The notes below the pieces were generated by a model that did no database searches, was not told the DNA's origin, and was given only the letters and a program-made list of their open reading frames with translations. This document shows positions 16,653 to 24,750 of a DNA stretch of 64,000 nucleotides, piece by piece; the first letter of the stretch is position 1, and each line of letters begins with the position of its first letter. The position numbers and the translations under genes were made by a program. The stretch comes from Larsenimonas suaedae (GTDB taxonomy: Bacteria > Pseudomonadota > Gammaproteobacteria > Pseudomonadales > Halomonadaceae): the NCBI RefSeq assembly GCF_023712105.1, contig NZ_JAMLJI010000001.1, forward strand, positions 1,230,463-1,294,462. The letters are read 5' to 3'.

Positions 16653-17141
16653 TTAAAGGCGCTGGTACATGACCAGCGCATCGACCTCGCCCATCTCCGG
16701 GTGACTGAAGGCGCCGGGCAGCCGCCCGACCGTCTGGAACCCGAAGCGCTCCCACAAGGCGATGGCGCGCGTATTGGTCGACACCACGCAATTGAACTGA
16801 AGCGCCTTGAACCCCTGGGCACGCGCGCGTTCAAGCGAATGTGCGCACAGGGCCGAAGCAATGCCACGGCCCTGTGCGTGGTCGGCGACAATGTAGCCGC
16901 AGTTGCCCACGTGGGCGCCGCCGCCAAGCGCGTTGGCCTTGAGGTAATAGCTTCCAAGCACGCTTCCCTGATCTTCGGCGACCCAGGTTTCAAGCGGGGC
17001 CTCGCTCCAGTAGGCCCAGGCGCGCGCCGGCTGCATGTCCCGCGGCAGGGCGTAGGTCGTGCCCGCCCGCAGAATCGGTTTGAACATGTGCCAGAAGGCG
17101 TCTCTGTCTTCCGGACGCACCGGGCGCAGCGTTAACGTCAT
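16653..17141 (-). CDS. GNAT family N-acetyltransferase
   Basis: A 162-residue single-domain acetyltransferase. The acetyl-CoA loop is visible as HAQGRGIASALCAHSLERARAQGFKALQFN, followed by ALWERFGFQTVGRLPGAF. The segment LGGGAHVGNCGYIVAD precedes the CoA loop. The ATG at 17141 has GAGGA at 8-base spacing; an upstream in-frame ATG at 17150 is closer to the ribosome site and less likely. It is convergent with fruR and ends seven bases beyond it. Substrate is unknown. Confidence 0.8.
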   Translation of the reverse strand: MTLTLRPVRPEDRDAFWHMFKPILRAGTTYALPRDMQPARAWAYWSEAPLETWVAEDQGSVLGSYYLKANALGGGAHVGNCGYIVADHAQGRGIASALCAHSLERARAQGFKALQFNCVVSTNTRAIALWERFGFQTVGRLPGAFSHPEMGEVDALVMYQRL

Positions 17142-17285
17142 GGAAATCATCCTCGAGGAAAAGCGAGACCATCAGTGAGCAACCAAAAGCGCAGGTCGCC
17201 GTGGTACGCAGAGCGTACCGAAAAGACTACAGTGATACTCGACCACCAAGGGTTTCATCGTAATAAACAACCGCATGAGGGTGCC

Positions 17286-18236
17286 ATGGCCGGCTTTACC
17301 GATCGTCTTTCGAGCCTTTTTGACAACACGGCGCTGGTCAAGGCCTCCGACATCGATCAGTCGACGCTGATCACACGCTATGGCCTGCCGGAAAGCCAGT
17401 GGCTTGCGCTTTCAAATGAGCTGAACCTGCATTATCTCGACTACGGCGACCCCGAGCACCCCACCCTGCTTCTGGTTCATGGGCTGCTGATGGACAGTCA
17501 CGTCTGGCACAAGTGGGTACAGACACTGAGTCGAACGCACCGCGTCATCGCGCTTGATTTGCCAGGCCATGGTCTGTCGCGCGCGCCCTCGAACTGGACG
17601 GCCTCGATCGATAATTTCGTGGAGGTGCTGCACCAGGCCGTCACAAAGCTCGCGCTTGGAGATATCACGCTGATCGGCCACTCGATGGGCGGCTACATCG
17701 GCTGGCGCTACGCCACGGCCCATGGCGCCTCGCTTCACCGGCTCGGACTGATTGCCGCCGCCGGCTGGCCGGATCAACGCCGTCAGGCCAAGAACGCCCA
17801 TCACTTCATGAGCTTTGCAGGCAGCACCATTGGGCGCACCGTGCTTCGTTACGCCAATGGCGACCGATTCGTTTCCGAGGGCATGGCTGCAACCTTTGCA
17901 CCGGCCTGTGCGCCGGAAGCCATCATCACCCGCTATCAGGATATGTTGCACGGCCCCGGCCACCGGGAAGTCCTGTTATCGCTTGCGCATGAATGGGCCG
18001 ACAATCCCGCTGCAGAAGCGCATCAACTGGGTCGGTTGACCTGCCCGGTGCTGATCATGGGCGGCGACTGTGACCGGGTAATTCCTGCCGAGCACGCCTA
18101 TCGCTTCGATCAGGCCTTCGCCCAGAACCGGTTTCATCTCTACCCCCGCTGCGGCCATGTCCCCATGCTTTCCTGCCCTGAAAAAGCGCTGGAAGACATC
18201 CTGTCGTGGCTGGCCGTAACACCCTCGCACGCGTAG
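17286..18236 (+). CDS. Alpha/beta hydrolase
   Basis: A 316-residue serine hydrolase. The oxyanion region is LLLVHGLLMDSHVW, the nucleophile elbow GHSMGGYIG contains Ser133, the acid is likely in MGGDCDRVIPAEHA, and the catalytic His is in YPRCGHVPML. The fold resembles lipases and C-C hydrolases of the AB_hydrolase_1 group. An N-terminal stretch of about 45 residues precedes the core and lacks a signal peptide. The ATG at 17286 has GAGGGT just upstream; the longer reading from 17175 gives a basic, low-complexity leader and is rejected. The physiological substrate is not predictable. Confidence 0.8.
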   Translation: MAGFTDRLSSLFDNTALVKASDIDQSTLITRYGLPESQWLALSNELNLHYLDYGDPEHPTLLLVHGLLMDSHVWHKWVQTLSRTHRVIALDLPGHGLSRAPSNWTASIDNFVEVLHQAVTKLALGDITLIGHSMGGYIGWRYATAHGASLHRLGLIAAAGWPDQRRQAKNAHHFMSFAGSTIGRTVLRYANGDRFVSEGMAATFAPACAPEAIITRYQDMLHGPGHREVLLSLAHEWADNPAAEAHQLGRLTCPVLIMGGDCDRVIPAEHAYRFDQAFAQNRFHLYPRCGHVPMLSCPEKALEDILSWLAVTPSHA

Positions 18237-18304
18237 GCATCGTTCAACCCAGCGCGTAGCTTGCCGATACTCCGACTCTAGAAGACTCTTGATCGGACGC
18301 CGCC

Positions 18305-19831
18305 ATGAACCGCTGGGCCCACCAGTTACGCCGAAACTATCTGCTGCTGTTTATCACGCTCATGGCGAGCGGCATGCTTGCGCTTTATATCCTCTACGCA
18401 ACGCTGGTCCGGCCAATATTGCTCGAGCTTTCGACCGAGCACCTGGAGCGGGCGCAGGGACACGTCGAGCAGATGGTGGACATGACGCACCGCCATTTGA
18501 GCGACATCACCGCCGACTGGTCGACCTGGGAGCAAACCTGGCACTACCTTCGAGGCGATGACCCGACGTTTTTCGACAAGCAGCTCGGCCCGACCACGTT
18601 CACGCACCTCTCGATCAGCGCACTCGGCTTTGCAACGCCGGACGGACAGATCAAGCGCATCCTGGTTCATTTGCCGGGGTCCGAGTCGATCTGCACCGAT
18701 GAGTCCACGGCCTGCACTCCTGCCAGTTCGATTTTCAAACGGCTTGACGCGGTAAAGTCACATTATCTGGGGCGGCTCAAGGGACGGTTCATTCTCGATG
18801 GCACCCCACGCTATATGCTGAGCTTCCAGCAGGTTCAGGACAGCTACCAACAGCGCGAGAGCGCGGGGTATCTGTTCATGTTGAAACCGCTCGATCACGC
18901 CTGGGCCAGTGCGCTATCAGCCCAGCTCGGTGTCGAGCTTCGCTTGATCGACCACCAAAGCGTCACCCCCGTCACACATGAGTTCACCCTGCCGACCGTG
19001 CCGGAGACCGCCTCGCCCTGGCTGGACATCAATGACTCGACCACCGACTGGCATCGCAACATCGACACCTTCAATCTGGCACTTTGGCTGCTCATGGGGC
19101 TCGTTGCAGTGCTGCTGACCCTGATGGCAACGATCACCCATGCCACCCTCCTGCGGCCTCTTCTGAACACCCTAGCCTTTCTTGACCGAAGCGACACCCA
19201 GACCCCCTGGTCGGTGACGCCACCACAACGAATGGATGCACTGACCCAGGACATTACACGCCGAGTCTCGACGCTTGCCGAGCAGGAATACAACCGGGGC
19301 AAACATAGAAGCGCCGACGAGATGGTCGATCCAACCACCCGGCTATTGACCCGAAGTAGCCTGCTCGACCGCCTGCCGACGCTGCTGTCGATCAGCGAGC
19401 AGTATTACCAGTCGGTTACCTGTATTTTGGTGGAGGTCGATTTCTTTGACGCGTTTCAGGCGAAATTCGGCGCCGAGCGCACCGAGACGCTCTTGAAGGC
19501 GCTGGCGGCAAGCCTTTCCGAGGTCGCCCGCTCTCGTAATGACCTGATGGCCCGGATGGGGCAGCATCAGTTCGCGCTGGTTCTGCCCGGCACACTGCAC
19601 TCCGAGGCGCACGACGTCGCCGCACGGCTCACCTCAAGCATCAAGAGAAAAGACCTTGCCAATCCCTTGTCCCCCCTGTCAGAACGTCTGACCATCAGCC
19701 AGGGTGTGGCGATCTCGACCCCGCAGCATCCGCTTCCGGCACGTGCCCTTGTGCAGCGTGCAGAAGACGCACTGACGCGGGCGCAGCATCAGGGCCGAGA
19801 CATGACGTGCGGTTTCGAACAACGCTCATGA
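18305..19831 (+). CDS. Membrane sensor with CHASE4-like domain and degenerate GGDEF domain
   Basis: A 508-residue protein with TM1 at about 12-36, a periplasmic CHASE4-like sensor (about 40-250, with DITADWSTWEQTWHYLRG), TM2 at about 255-280, a short linker and a C-terminal GGDEF-family domain (about 340-505). The catalytic GGDEF signature is replaced by GQHQF at residues 419-423, and the metal/substrate region reads VEVDFFDAFQAKFG. It is therefore unlikely to synthesise c-di-GMP and may act as a sensor or receptor. Two in-frame Cys in the periplasmic part (ICTDESTACTPAS) might form a disulfide. It is monocistronic. Domain calls rest on motif order; the CHASE4 assignment is moderate. Confidence 0.75.
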   Translation: MNRWAHQLRRNYLLLFITLMASGMLALYILYATLVRPILLELSTEHLERAQGHVEQMVDMTHRHLSDITADWSTWEQTWHYLRGDDPTFFDKQLGPTTFTHLSISALGFATPDGQIKRILVHLPGSESICTDESTACTPASSIFKRLDAVKSHYLGRLKGRFILDGTPRYMLSFQQVQDSYQQRESAGYLFMLKPLDHAWASALSAQLGVELRLIDHQSVTPVTHEFTLPTVPETASPWLDINDSTTDWHRNIDTFNLALWLLMGLVAVLLTLMATITHATLLRPLLNTLAFLDRSDTQTPWSVTPPQRMDALTQDITRRVSTLAEQEYNRGKHRSADEMVDPTTRLLTRSSLLDRLPTLLSISEQYYQSVTCILVEVDFFDAFQAKFGAERTETLLKALAASLSEVARSRNDLMARMGQHQFALVLPGTLHSEAHDVAARLTSSIKRKDLANPLSPLSERLTISQGVAISTPQHPLPARALVQRAEDALTRAQHQGRDMTCGFEQRS

Positions 19832-19881
19832 ACGCATGAGTATCAGTCAAGCACGCGAGACGCATCGCACTTGCCTTGCAC

Positions 19882-20136
19882 TCAGTGCGCTGCCCATTCA
19901 TGAACCACGAACGAAGCGATGCCCGAGTCGATCAGCGGGTCCTGCTCGGCGAGCGCACGGGCATCGGCGAGAGTGTCTGCCTTTAATACGTACGCACCGC
20001 CCTTGATGTCCTTGAACGGGCCGGCAAGCATAAGACGATCCTGCGCCTTGAGCGTTTGCAGGTACTCACGATGCGCCGTGATCAGTTCGTGACTGACCTC
20101 CTGGTCGCGGCTTAATAAAACGAGAAACAGCGTCAT
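19882..20136 (-). CDS. YciI-like protein
   Basis: An 84-residue protein with the ferredoxin-like YciI fold pattern: an N-terminal strand FLVLLSRD, HREYLQTLKAQDRLMLAGPF with the conserved His, GGAYVLKADTLADARALAEQDPLIDSGIASFVVHEW. Members are small dimeric enzymes or enzyme-like proteins whose conserved His and Asp (here His22 and the Asp in DPL) suggest catalysis, but a general function is not established. It lies just downstream of the acetyltransferase that ends the mod cluster. Confidence 0.75.
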   Translation of the reverse strand: MTLFLVLLSRDQEVSHELITAHREYLQTLKAQDRLMLAGPFKDIKGGAYVLKADTLADARALAEQDPLIDSGIASFVVHEWAAH

Positions 20137-20161
20137 GGGATTTCCTGTGGGTGGTTTGAAA

Positions 20162-20665
20162 TCACGTCGTTGATGTGTGATAAAGCGCCGCGTCGCGAGG
20201 CCCTTGAATCGCCGAGGCAGCGAAACGCTCGATCTCTCCGACAGGTGTCCAGCCCGCGTTTTTCATCACGGCATGCTCGAATCCGCTGGCGGCCCAGCTC
20301 GTCAAATGGCGCGTACCGTCCATGCGCGCAAAGGTGCTCGCGGCCGCCAGAAGCTCCTGCGCGATGCGCGTCGTATCACATTCTGGATGAACAAAAATGC
20401 CCTCGATCCAACTGCAGTGGCGCGCCTCCGGTGCCCCATCGCGGCGAAGACGCAGACAGCCAACCAGCTCGCGGTTGAGGCGCGCCTCCCAAAGCCAGAG
20501 GTCCTGGCCCAGCCGAGGGCCGATATCATCCTTCCAAAAGCGCGGATAGCACCAGGCAGAGTCGGGCGCCTGCTTGCCCGGGTCACTCGCGACCGCCTCG
20601 GCCAGAAGCGTAAGCTCGGCACTTCGTACATCGTCTAACTGCGTAATCGGTAAGCACAGCGCCAT
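20162..20665 (-). CDS. GNAT-like acetyltransferase at the end of the mod operon
   Basis: A 167-residue protein with a GNAT-like core: LWLWEARLNRELVGCLRLRRD, WIEGIFVHPECDTTRIAQELLAAASTFARMDG and a C-terminal FEHAVMKNAGWTPVGEIERF. The CoA-binding loop (usually Q/RxxGxG/A) is degenerate (ECDTTRIAQELL), so activity is uncertain. An ideal AGGAGG lies 7 bases before the ATG at 20665, and the start codon overlaps the modC stop (TGATG), showing co-translation with modC. What it contributes to molybdate uptake is unknown and the linkage may be incidental. Confidence 0.6.
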   Translation of the reverse strand: MALCLPITQLDDVRSAELTLLAEAVASDPGKQAPDSAWCYPRFWKDDIGPRLGQDLWLWEARLNRELVGCLRLRRDGAPEARHCSWIEGIFVHPECDTTRIAQELLAAASTFARMDGTRHLTSWAASGFEHAVMKNAGWTPVGEIERFAASAIQGPRDAALYHTSTT

Positions 20666-21774
20666 CACGGCACCTCCTGATCGGCAAGCGCCGGCGCTGC
20701 GGCCGGCCTTGCAAGGCTAACGGCCCGTATAAGAGCCTGAACGGTCATACCGGGTGCAAGGCCGAGCGCCTCACAGGAAGCTGTGGAAATCAGAGCCCTG
20801 AGCGTTTGCTGACCGGCGTCAAGCATCACCAGTGTGACACTGGCCATATCGTCCAGCGGCTGACAGGCTGTAATGGTGGCCTTGAGAGTATTGCGAATAC
20901 TGGTGCCACTCACCGGCTCGAGCGCGATGGCAACGTCGCGGGCGCGCACCTGAATCTTGAGCCATTGGCCTGGCTCGATATCAAGCGTGGGCAGCTCGAG
21001 CATCTGGCCATCCGAAAGACGCAGTTCACTCAGCTGACGCCTGACGTCGTGACGATGACACCGCGCCGCAAGCATTGCGCTGATGTCAAACCCCCCAAGC
21101 CGTGACATCAGCTCGGGGCGTGCCAGCACCTCGTTGAGGGCGCCGTGGGCAAGCACTTGCCCCTTTTCAAGCAACACCAGATCATCGGCTACGGCCAAAA
21201 GCTCCTGCGGGTCGTGGCTAACAAAAATCACCGGAATATCGATGTCTCTGACCAGCGCGGCCAGGTACTCGAGAAGCTCCTGCTTGCGGGCCCCATCAAG
21301 CCCGGTCAAAGGCTCGTCCAGCAAAAGAAGCCGCGGCGAGGACAACAGGGCGCGGCCGATCGCAACGCGCCTCGCCTCGCCCCCCGACAGCGTATTGGGC
21401 ATGCGCGTCAGCAGGTGGTCGATACCAAGCAGCCCACTAATGCGCGCCACCGCCGCCGGGTCTTCGTCGCGCATGCCATAGCAGAGGTTGCCGCGCACAC
21501 TGTAATGAGGGAAAAGCCGCGCCTCCTGGAACACGATGCCGAGCCTTCGCCGATGAACGGGAACGAATCGGCACGTGGCGGTGTCGCACAGCACGTAGCC
21601 CTCGAGGGCAATGCGCCCACGATCCGGCCGATCAAGCCCTGCAATCAGACGCAGAAGCGTTGTCTTGCCGCTGCCGGAGGGGCCAAACAGCGCCGTGACA
21701 CCGCGGGAGGCCAGCCGAAGGTCGACCTCGAGCGTGAACTCCCCCTGCACACGCGTCACATCAAGCTCAAACAT
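20665..21774 (-). CDS. modC: Molybdate ABC transporter ATP-binding protein
   Basis: A 369-residue ATPase with Walker A GPSGSGKTT, signature LSGGEARRVAIGRALL, Walker B LLLLDEPLTGLD and the switch His in FVSHD. The C-terminal part is a molybdate-binding MOP/TOBE domain (about 290-360, with RARDVAIALEPVSGTSIRNTLKATI), diagnostic of ModC. The ATG at 21774 overlaps the modB stop by eight bases. It energises import of molybdate for molybdenum cofactor synthesis. No moa/moe or molybdoenzyme genes are adjacent. Confidence 0.93.
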   Translation of the reverse strand: MFELDVTRVQGEFTLEVDLRLASRGVTALFGPSGSGKTTLLRLIAGLDRPDRGRIALEGYVLCDTATCRFVPVHRRRLGIVFQEARLFPHYSVRGNLCYGMRDEDPAAVARISGLLGIDHLLTRMPNTLSGGEARRVAIGRALLSSPRLLLLDEPLTGLDGARKQELLEYLAALVRDIDIPVIFVSHDPQELLAVADDLVLLEKGQVLAHGALNEVLARPELMSRLGGFDISAMLAARCHRHDVRRQLSELRLSDGQMLELPTLDIEPGQWLKIQVRARDVAIALEPVSGTSIRNTLKATITACQPLDDMASVTLVMLDAGQQTLRALISTASCEALGLAPGMTVQALIRAVSLARPAAAPALADQEVP

Positions 21775-22459
21775 CGCGCCCTTCCATCCGTCGACGCGAG
21801 CGACGGGCAAGCCACTCGGACACAAGAAGCGAAAGCATCGCGACTGCAATTGAAATCAGGCACAGCCGTGCGGCGGCGGCCTCACGCCCGGGCGACTGGA
21901 TCACGCTATAGAGGGCCAGCGGCAAGGTTCGAGTTTCACCGGGAATGTTGGAGGCAAAGGTCATGGTCGCCCCGAACTCGCTGAGTGCCCGCGCAAACGA
22001 AAGCATCATGCCCGTCAGCACGCCCGGCAACGCCAGCGGCAATGTAATGGTTACAAACACCCGAGCCCGAGTCGCGCCCAGAGTGCGCGCCGCGGCCTCG
22101 AGCCGAACATCCACGGCCTCAAGTGAAAGCCGGATGGCGCGCACCATCAGGGGAAACGCCATGACGCCGCCTGCAAGCGCCGCCCCCTGCCACGTGAACG
22201 GCAGCCCGATGTCGAATCGGGCAAGCCACTGCCCGATGACCCCCTGTCGACCGAACGCCAGCAGGAGCAAATAGCCAACGACCACCGGTGGCAGGACCAG
22301 CGGCAGGTGAATCAGCCCATCAAGCAGTGACTTGCCGGGAAACGTATGTCGCGCCAACACCCAGGCAAGCGCGATGCCCGGCACAAGGCTTGCGCCTACC
22401 GCAACGCCTGCCACCTTGAGGCTGAGTTGCAGGGCTTCCCACTCCAGAGGTGTCAGCAC
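21767..22459 (-). CDS. modB: Molybdate ABC transporter permease
   Basis: A 230-residue inner-membrane permease with about five to six helices and the ABC permease EAA loop EAAARTLGATRARVFVTITLPLALPGVL. It shows ModB features such as FARALSEFGATMTFASNIPGETRTLPLALY. It starts with GTG at 22459, ten bases after the modA stop, and overlaps modC, so modABC is one transcript. Confidence 0.93.
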   Translation of the reverse strand: MLTPLEWEALQLSLKVAGVAVGASLVPGIALAWVLARHTFPGKSLLDGLIHLPLVLPPVVVGYLLLLAFGRQGVIGQWLARFDIGLPFTWQGAALAGGVMAFPLMVRAIRLSLEAVDVRLEAAARTLGATRARVFVTITLPLALPGVLTGMMLSFARALSEFGATMTFASNIPGETRTLPLALYSVIQSPGREAAAARLCLISIAVAMLSLLVSEWLARRSRRRMEGRDV

Positions 22460-22469
22460 GAGTCAGCGC

Positions 22470-23255
22470 TTACTGCTTGAGCTTTGCAGGACCAAAGCCG
22501 TAGTCGGCAAAGACCTGCGCAGCGTCCTGCCCTTGCAGCCACTGATAGAAGGCCTCGGTGGTGCTGTCGGGCGAGCCGATCTCGGCGATGGGGTAAGTGA
22601 TGGGCGGGTGCGAGCCGTCCGGAAAGGCACCGAGCGTCTTGACTCGATCGCTTGCCTTGGCATCGGTTGCGTAGACAATGCCAAGTGGCGCCTCACCGCG
22701 CTCGACCAGCGCCATGGCTGCGCGCACATCGCTTGCCCGCGCCAGACGCGGCTCGAGGGCCTGCCACTGATCAAGGGACGTGAGCGCTTGCTTTGCGTAG
22801 ATGCCGGCCGGTACATGGTCCGGGTCGCCGACCGCCACGCGCTCGTTGCGCCCGAGGTAATTGTCGAGCCGGTGGTCCTTGTCCGGGATAAACGATTGAA
22901 TCTGGCTGCCCTTTTGGGCGATCACGACCAGATGATTCTTGAGTAGATCCCGACGCTCGGTCAGGGTCACGCCCTGCTTGCCAAGCCAGTCCATCCATTG
23001 CTCGTTGGCCGAGAAATAGATGTCTGCAGGTGCGCCATTGGCAATCTGGCGTGCAACGGTCGAGGAAGAGGCGTACACGGGCACGATGTCGACCGAGGGG
23101 TGGGCGGCTTCATAGGTTTTAACCAGATCGTTCATGGCGTCGGTCAATGACGCGGCCGCATAGACATGAACAGTTGAATCGGCGTGCGCAAGCCCTGAAA
23201 GGCCAATGCTTGCAACGAGCGCAACATGCGCCGCAACGGTGCGGGGTAACGACAT
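22470..23255 (-). CDS. modA: Molybdate ABC transporter substrate-binding protein
   Basis: A 261-residue periplasmic protein with a Sec signal peptide ending near GLAHA-DSTVHVY. Family motifs include VYAAASLTDAMNDL at the mature N-terminus (oxyanion-binding Ser), ASSSTVARQIANGAPADIYFSANEQWMD, and LVERGEAPLGIVYATDA. It captures molybdate or tungstate for ModBC. The ATG at 23255 has AAGGA upstream; a longer start at 23309 is rejected because it would bury the signal peptide. No convincing ModE palindrome is visible upstream. Confidence 0.93.
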   Translation of the reverse strand: MSLPRTVAAHVALVASIGLSGLAHADSTVHVYAAASLTDAMNDLVKTYEAAHPSVDIVPVYASSSTVARQIANGAPADIYFSANEQWMDWLGKQGVTLTERRDLLKNHLVVIAQKGSQIQSFIPDKDHRLDNYLGRNERVAVGDPDHVPAGIYAKQALTSLDQWQALEPRLARASDVRAAMALVERGEAPLGIVYATDAKASDRVKTLGAFPDGSHPPITYPIAEIGSPDSTTEAFYQWLQGQDAAQVFADYGFGPAKLKQ

Positions 23256-23354
23256 GGTAAGGTCTTCCTTGAGAAATCGAACGCCACACCTTAAGACATT
23301 CTGAAACAATATAAAATGCTCAGCTAATCTATGGCGCGATAGGCCATTTGAATC

Positions 23355-23427
23355 AAAAAGCCCCGTTAGGCTCGGCCACAGTGGCCGGGCCCATCCACGC
23401 CTCGCGTCTTATTTAAAACGCGAGGCG
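23355..23427 (-). terminator. Hairpins downstream of the YncE-like gene
   Basis: A 10-bp perfect inverted repeat CGCCTCGCGT/ACGCGAGGCG (23398-23407 and 23418-23427, loop 10) begins eight bases after the YncE-like stop. Further on, a short AGCC/GGCT hairpin is followed on the minus strand by a U run (plus-strand AAAAA at 23355-23359). Together they probably end that transcript before modA. Confidence 0.6.
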
Positions 23428-23434
23428 TCTTGGC

Positions 23435-24595
23435 TCAGGCGCCTTTCTGCCCCTTCGTATCGGAAGCGGCATGCGTGTTCTCGGACGCGCTGGCCTTGGA
23501 TCGCTCAGGTGCCGTAAGCGCCGTTACCACATCGCCCTGAGTATTGGTCACGCCCTCGGCCGGGGCCGTTTCATGGCGTGACAGCGCCTTGCTGGTGACA
23601 AAGGCTCGATGCGCTGCGGTATCGACGGCGATCGTATTCGGATGAAGCCCCGGATGGAAGGTTTCCAGCACCTCGAACGACTCGGTATCAAACGCCTGAA
23701 CCGTGCCATCACCACGGTTGGCCACGTACAAGCGCTTCGCGCCGGGGTCGACGTCAATGCCGAGCGGATGCTCGCCCACCTTGAGCGTCTTCACCGTGGT
23801 ATTGCCGTGTGTATCGATCACACTGACCGTATTGTCACCGCTATTGGCCACGTAGAGGCGGTTGGCGTCGGCATCCACGGCCAGGTTGATCGGCTTTTTG
23901 CCGACGTCAATGCGCTCGACCGGCGTATCGGTCTTGAGGTCGATCACACTGACGCTGCCATCGCCCATGTTGGCGACATAAAGACGCTGGGAAGCGCTGT
24001 CGAGCACCATCCCGGTCGATACAGCGCCGACGTCGTGAATGGTCGATTCAAGCTCAAGGGTATCGCCATTGACCTTCCAGACCACCCCATTATCGCTGAC
24101 GCCGCTGACGTAGACGGTGCCGGTGGCCGGATTGATCACGACATCACGCACCTGCGGTGGCTGCTGATCCTTGGGGACCGATTTATCCTTGACCGGCGCC
24201 AGCGACAACGTCCGGATAACTCGGCCTTTATTCAGGTCGACCGCCGTGATCGAGCCATCGAGCGTATTGGTGGTGTAAAGCCGACCGGCATCGTCATTGA
24301 TGGCCACACCGAATGGGCGCTGCGCCAGATCGAGGGTGGTGGTCACCTTGAGCGGATCGGTCGAAAGCCCGATGAGCTGGCCGCCGCCGTCGCCGCCAAA
24401 CGCACCGGCAGAGGCCACGTAAAGCCGATCGTTGGCACTGCTGTAGCCAAGTTCGTAGATATTCTTGCCGGTGCTGACCGGGGTCTGGTCAACCGCGAGG
24501 GGGTCAGCCTGCGCCGGGGAGCACAGCGTGCCCACGCCGAGTGCTACGCCAGCGGCAATGGCCATATGCGGAAGCCAACGAATTACCCTACTCAT
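23435..24595 (-). CDS. YncE-like secreted beta-propeller protein
   Basis: A 386-residue protein with a Sec signal peptide (GTLCSPAQA-D) followed by about seven YVTN-type propeller blades. Repeats such as NRLYVANSGDNTVSVIDTHG, KRLYVANRGDGTVQAFD and QRLYVANMGDGSVSVIDLKTD are evident. The C-terminal 45 residues form an Ala/Ser/Lys-rich tail. E. coli YncE is a periplasmic DNA-binding propeller of unclear role, induced under iron limitation through Fur. A Fur-like box lies about 90 bases upstream in the divergent promoter region shared with an IroE-like esterase, which agrees with iron control here. Confidence 0.82.
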   Translation of the reverse strand: MSRVIRWLPHMAIAAGVALGVGTLCSPAQADPLAVDQTPVSTGKNIYELGYSSANDRLYVASAGAFGGDGGGQLIGLSTDPLKVTTTLDLAQRPFGVAINDDAGRLYTTNTLDGSITAVDLNKGRVIRTLSLAPVKDKSVPKDQQPPQVRDVVINPATGTVYVSGVSDNGVVWKVNGDTLELESTIHDVGAVSTGMVLDSASQRLYVANMGDGSVSVIDLKTDTPVERIDVGKKPINLAVDADANRLYVANSGDNTVSVIDTHGNTTVKTLKVGEHPLGIDVDPGAKRLYVANRGDGTVQAFDTESFEVLETFHPGLHPNTIAVDTAAHRAFVTSKALSRHETAPAEGVTNTQGDVVTALTAPERSKASASENTHAASDTKGQKGA

Positions 24596-24684
24596 ACCCT
24601 TGCCTCTTTTTCATGCTGTTTGAATGTCGTTTTAGTGAGACCGACGCGCATTCAAGCGCGCCTTACCGGCATCCTACCTGCAAA

Positions 24685-24699
24685 CAATAACAATTCTCA
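24685..24699. promoter_or_regulatory. Fur-like box between yncE-like and iroE-like genes
   Basis: On the minus strand this reads TGAGAATTGTTATTG, matching 10 of the 14 defined positions of the 7-1-7 Fur motif TGATAATNATTATCA. It lies in the AT-rich divergent promoter region, between two genes whose relatives are iron-regulated. Confidence 0.55.
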
Positions 24700-24750
24700 A
24701 AAACATCGACGTATGCGACACTTTTGGCATTACCCCGCACCGGAGGACCG

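Noticed and set aside
15521..16993. A 490-codon minus-strand open frame crossing fruR and the Cra operators
   Set aside because: It runs antisense through fruR and through the operator region and has no domain features.
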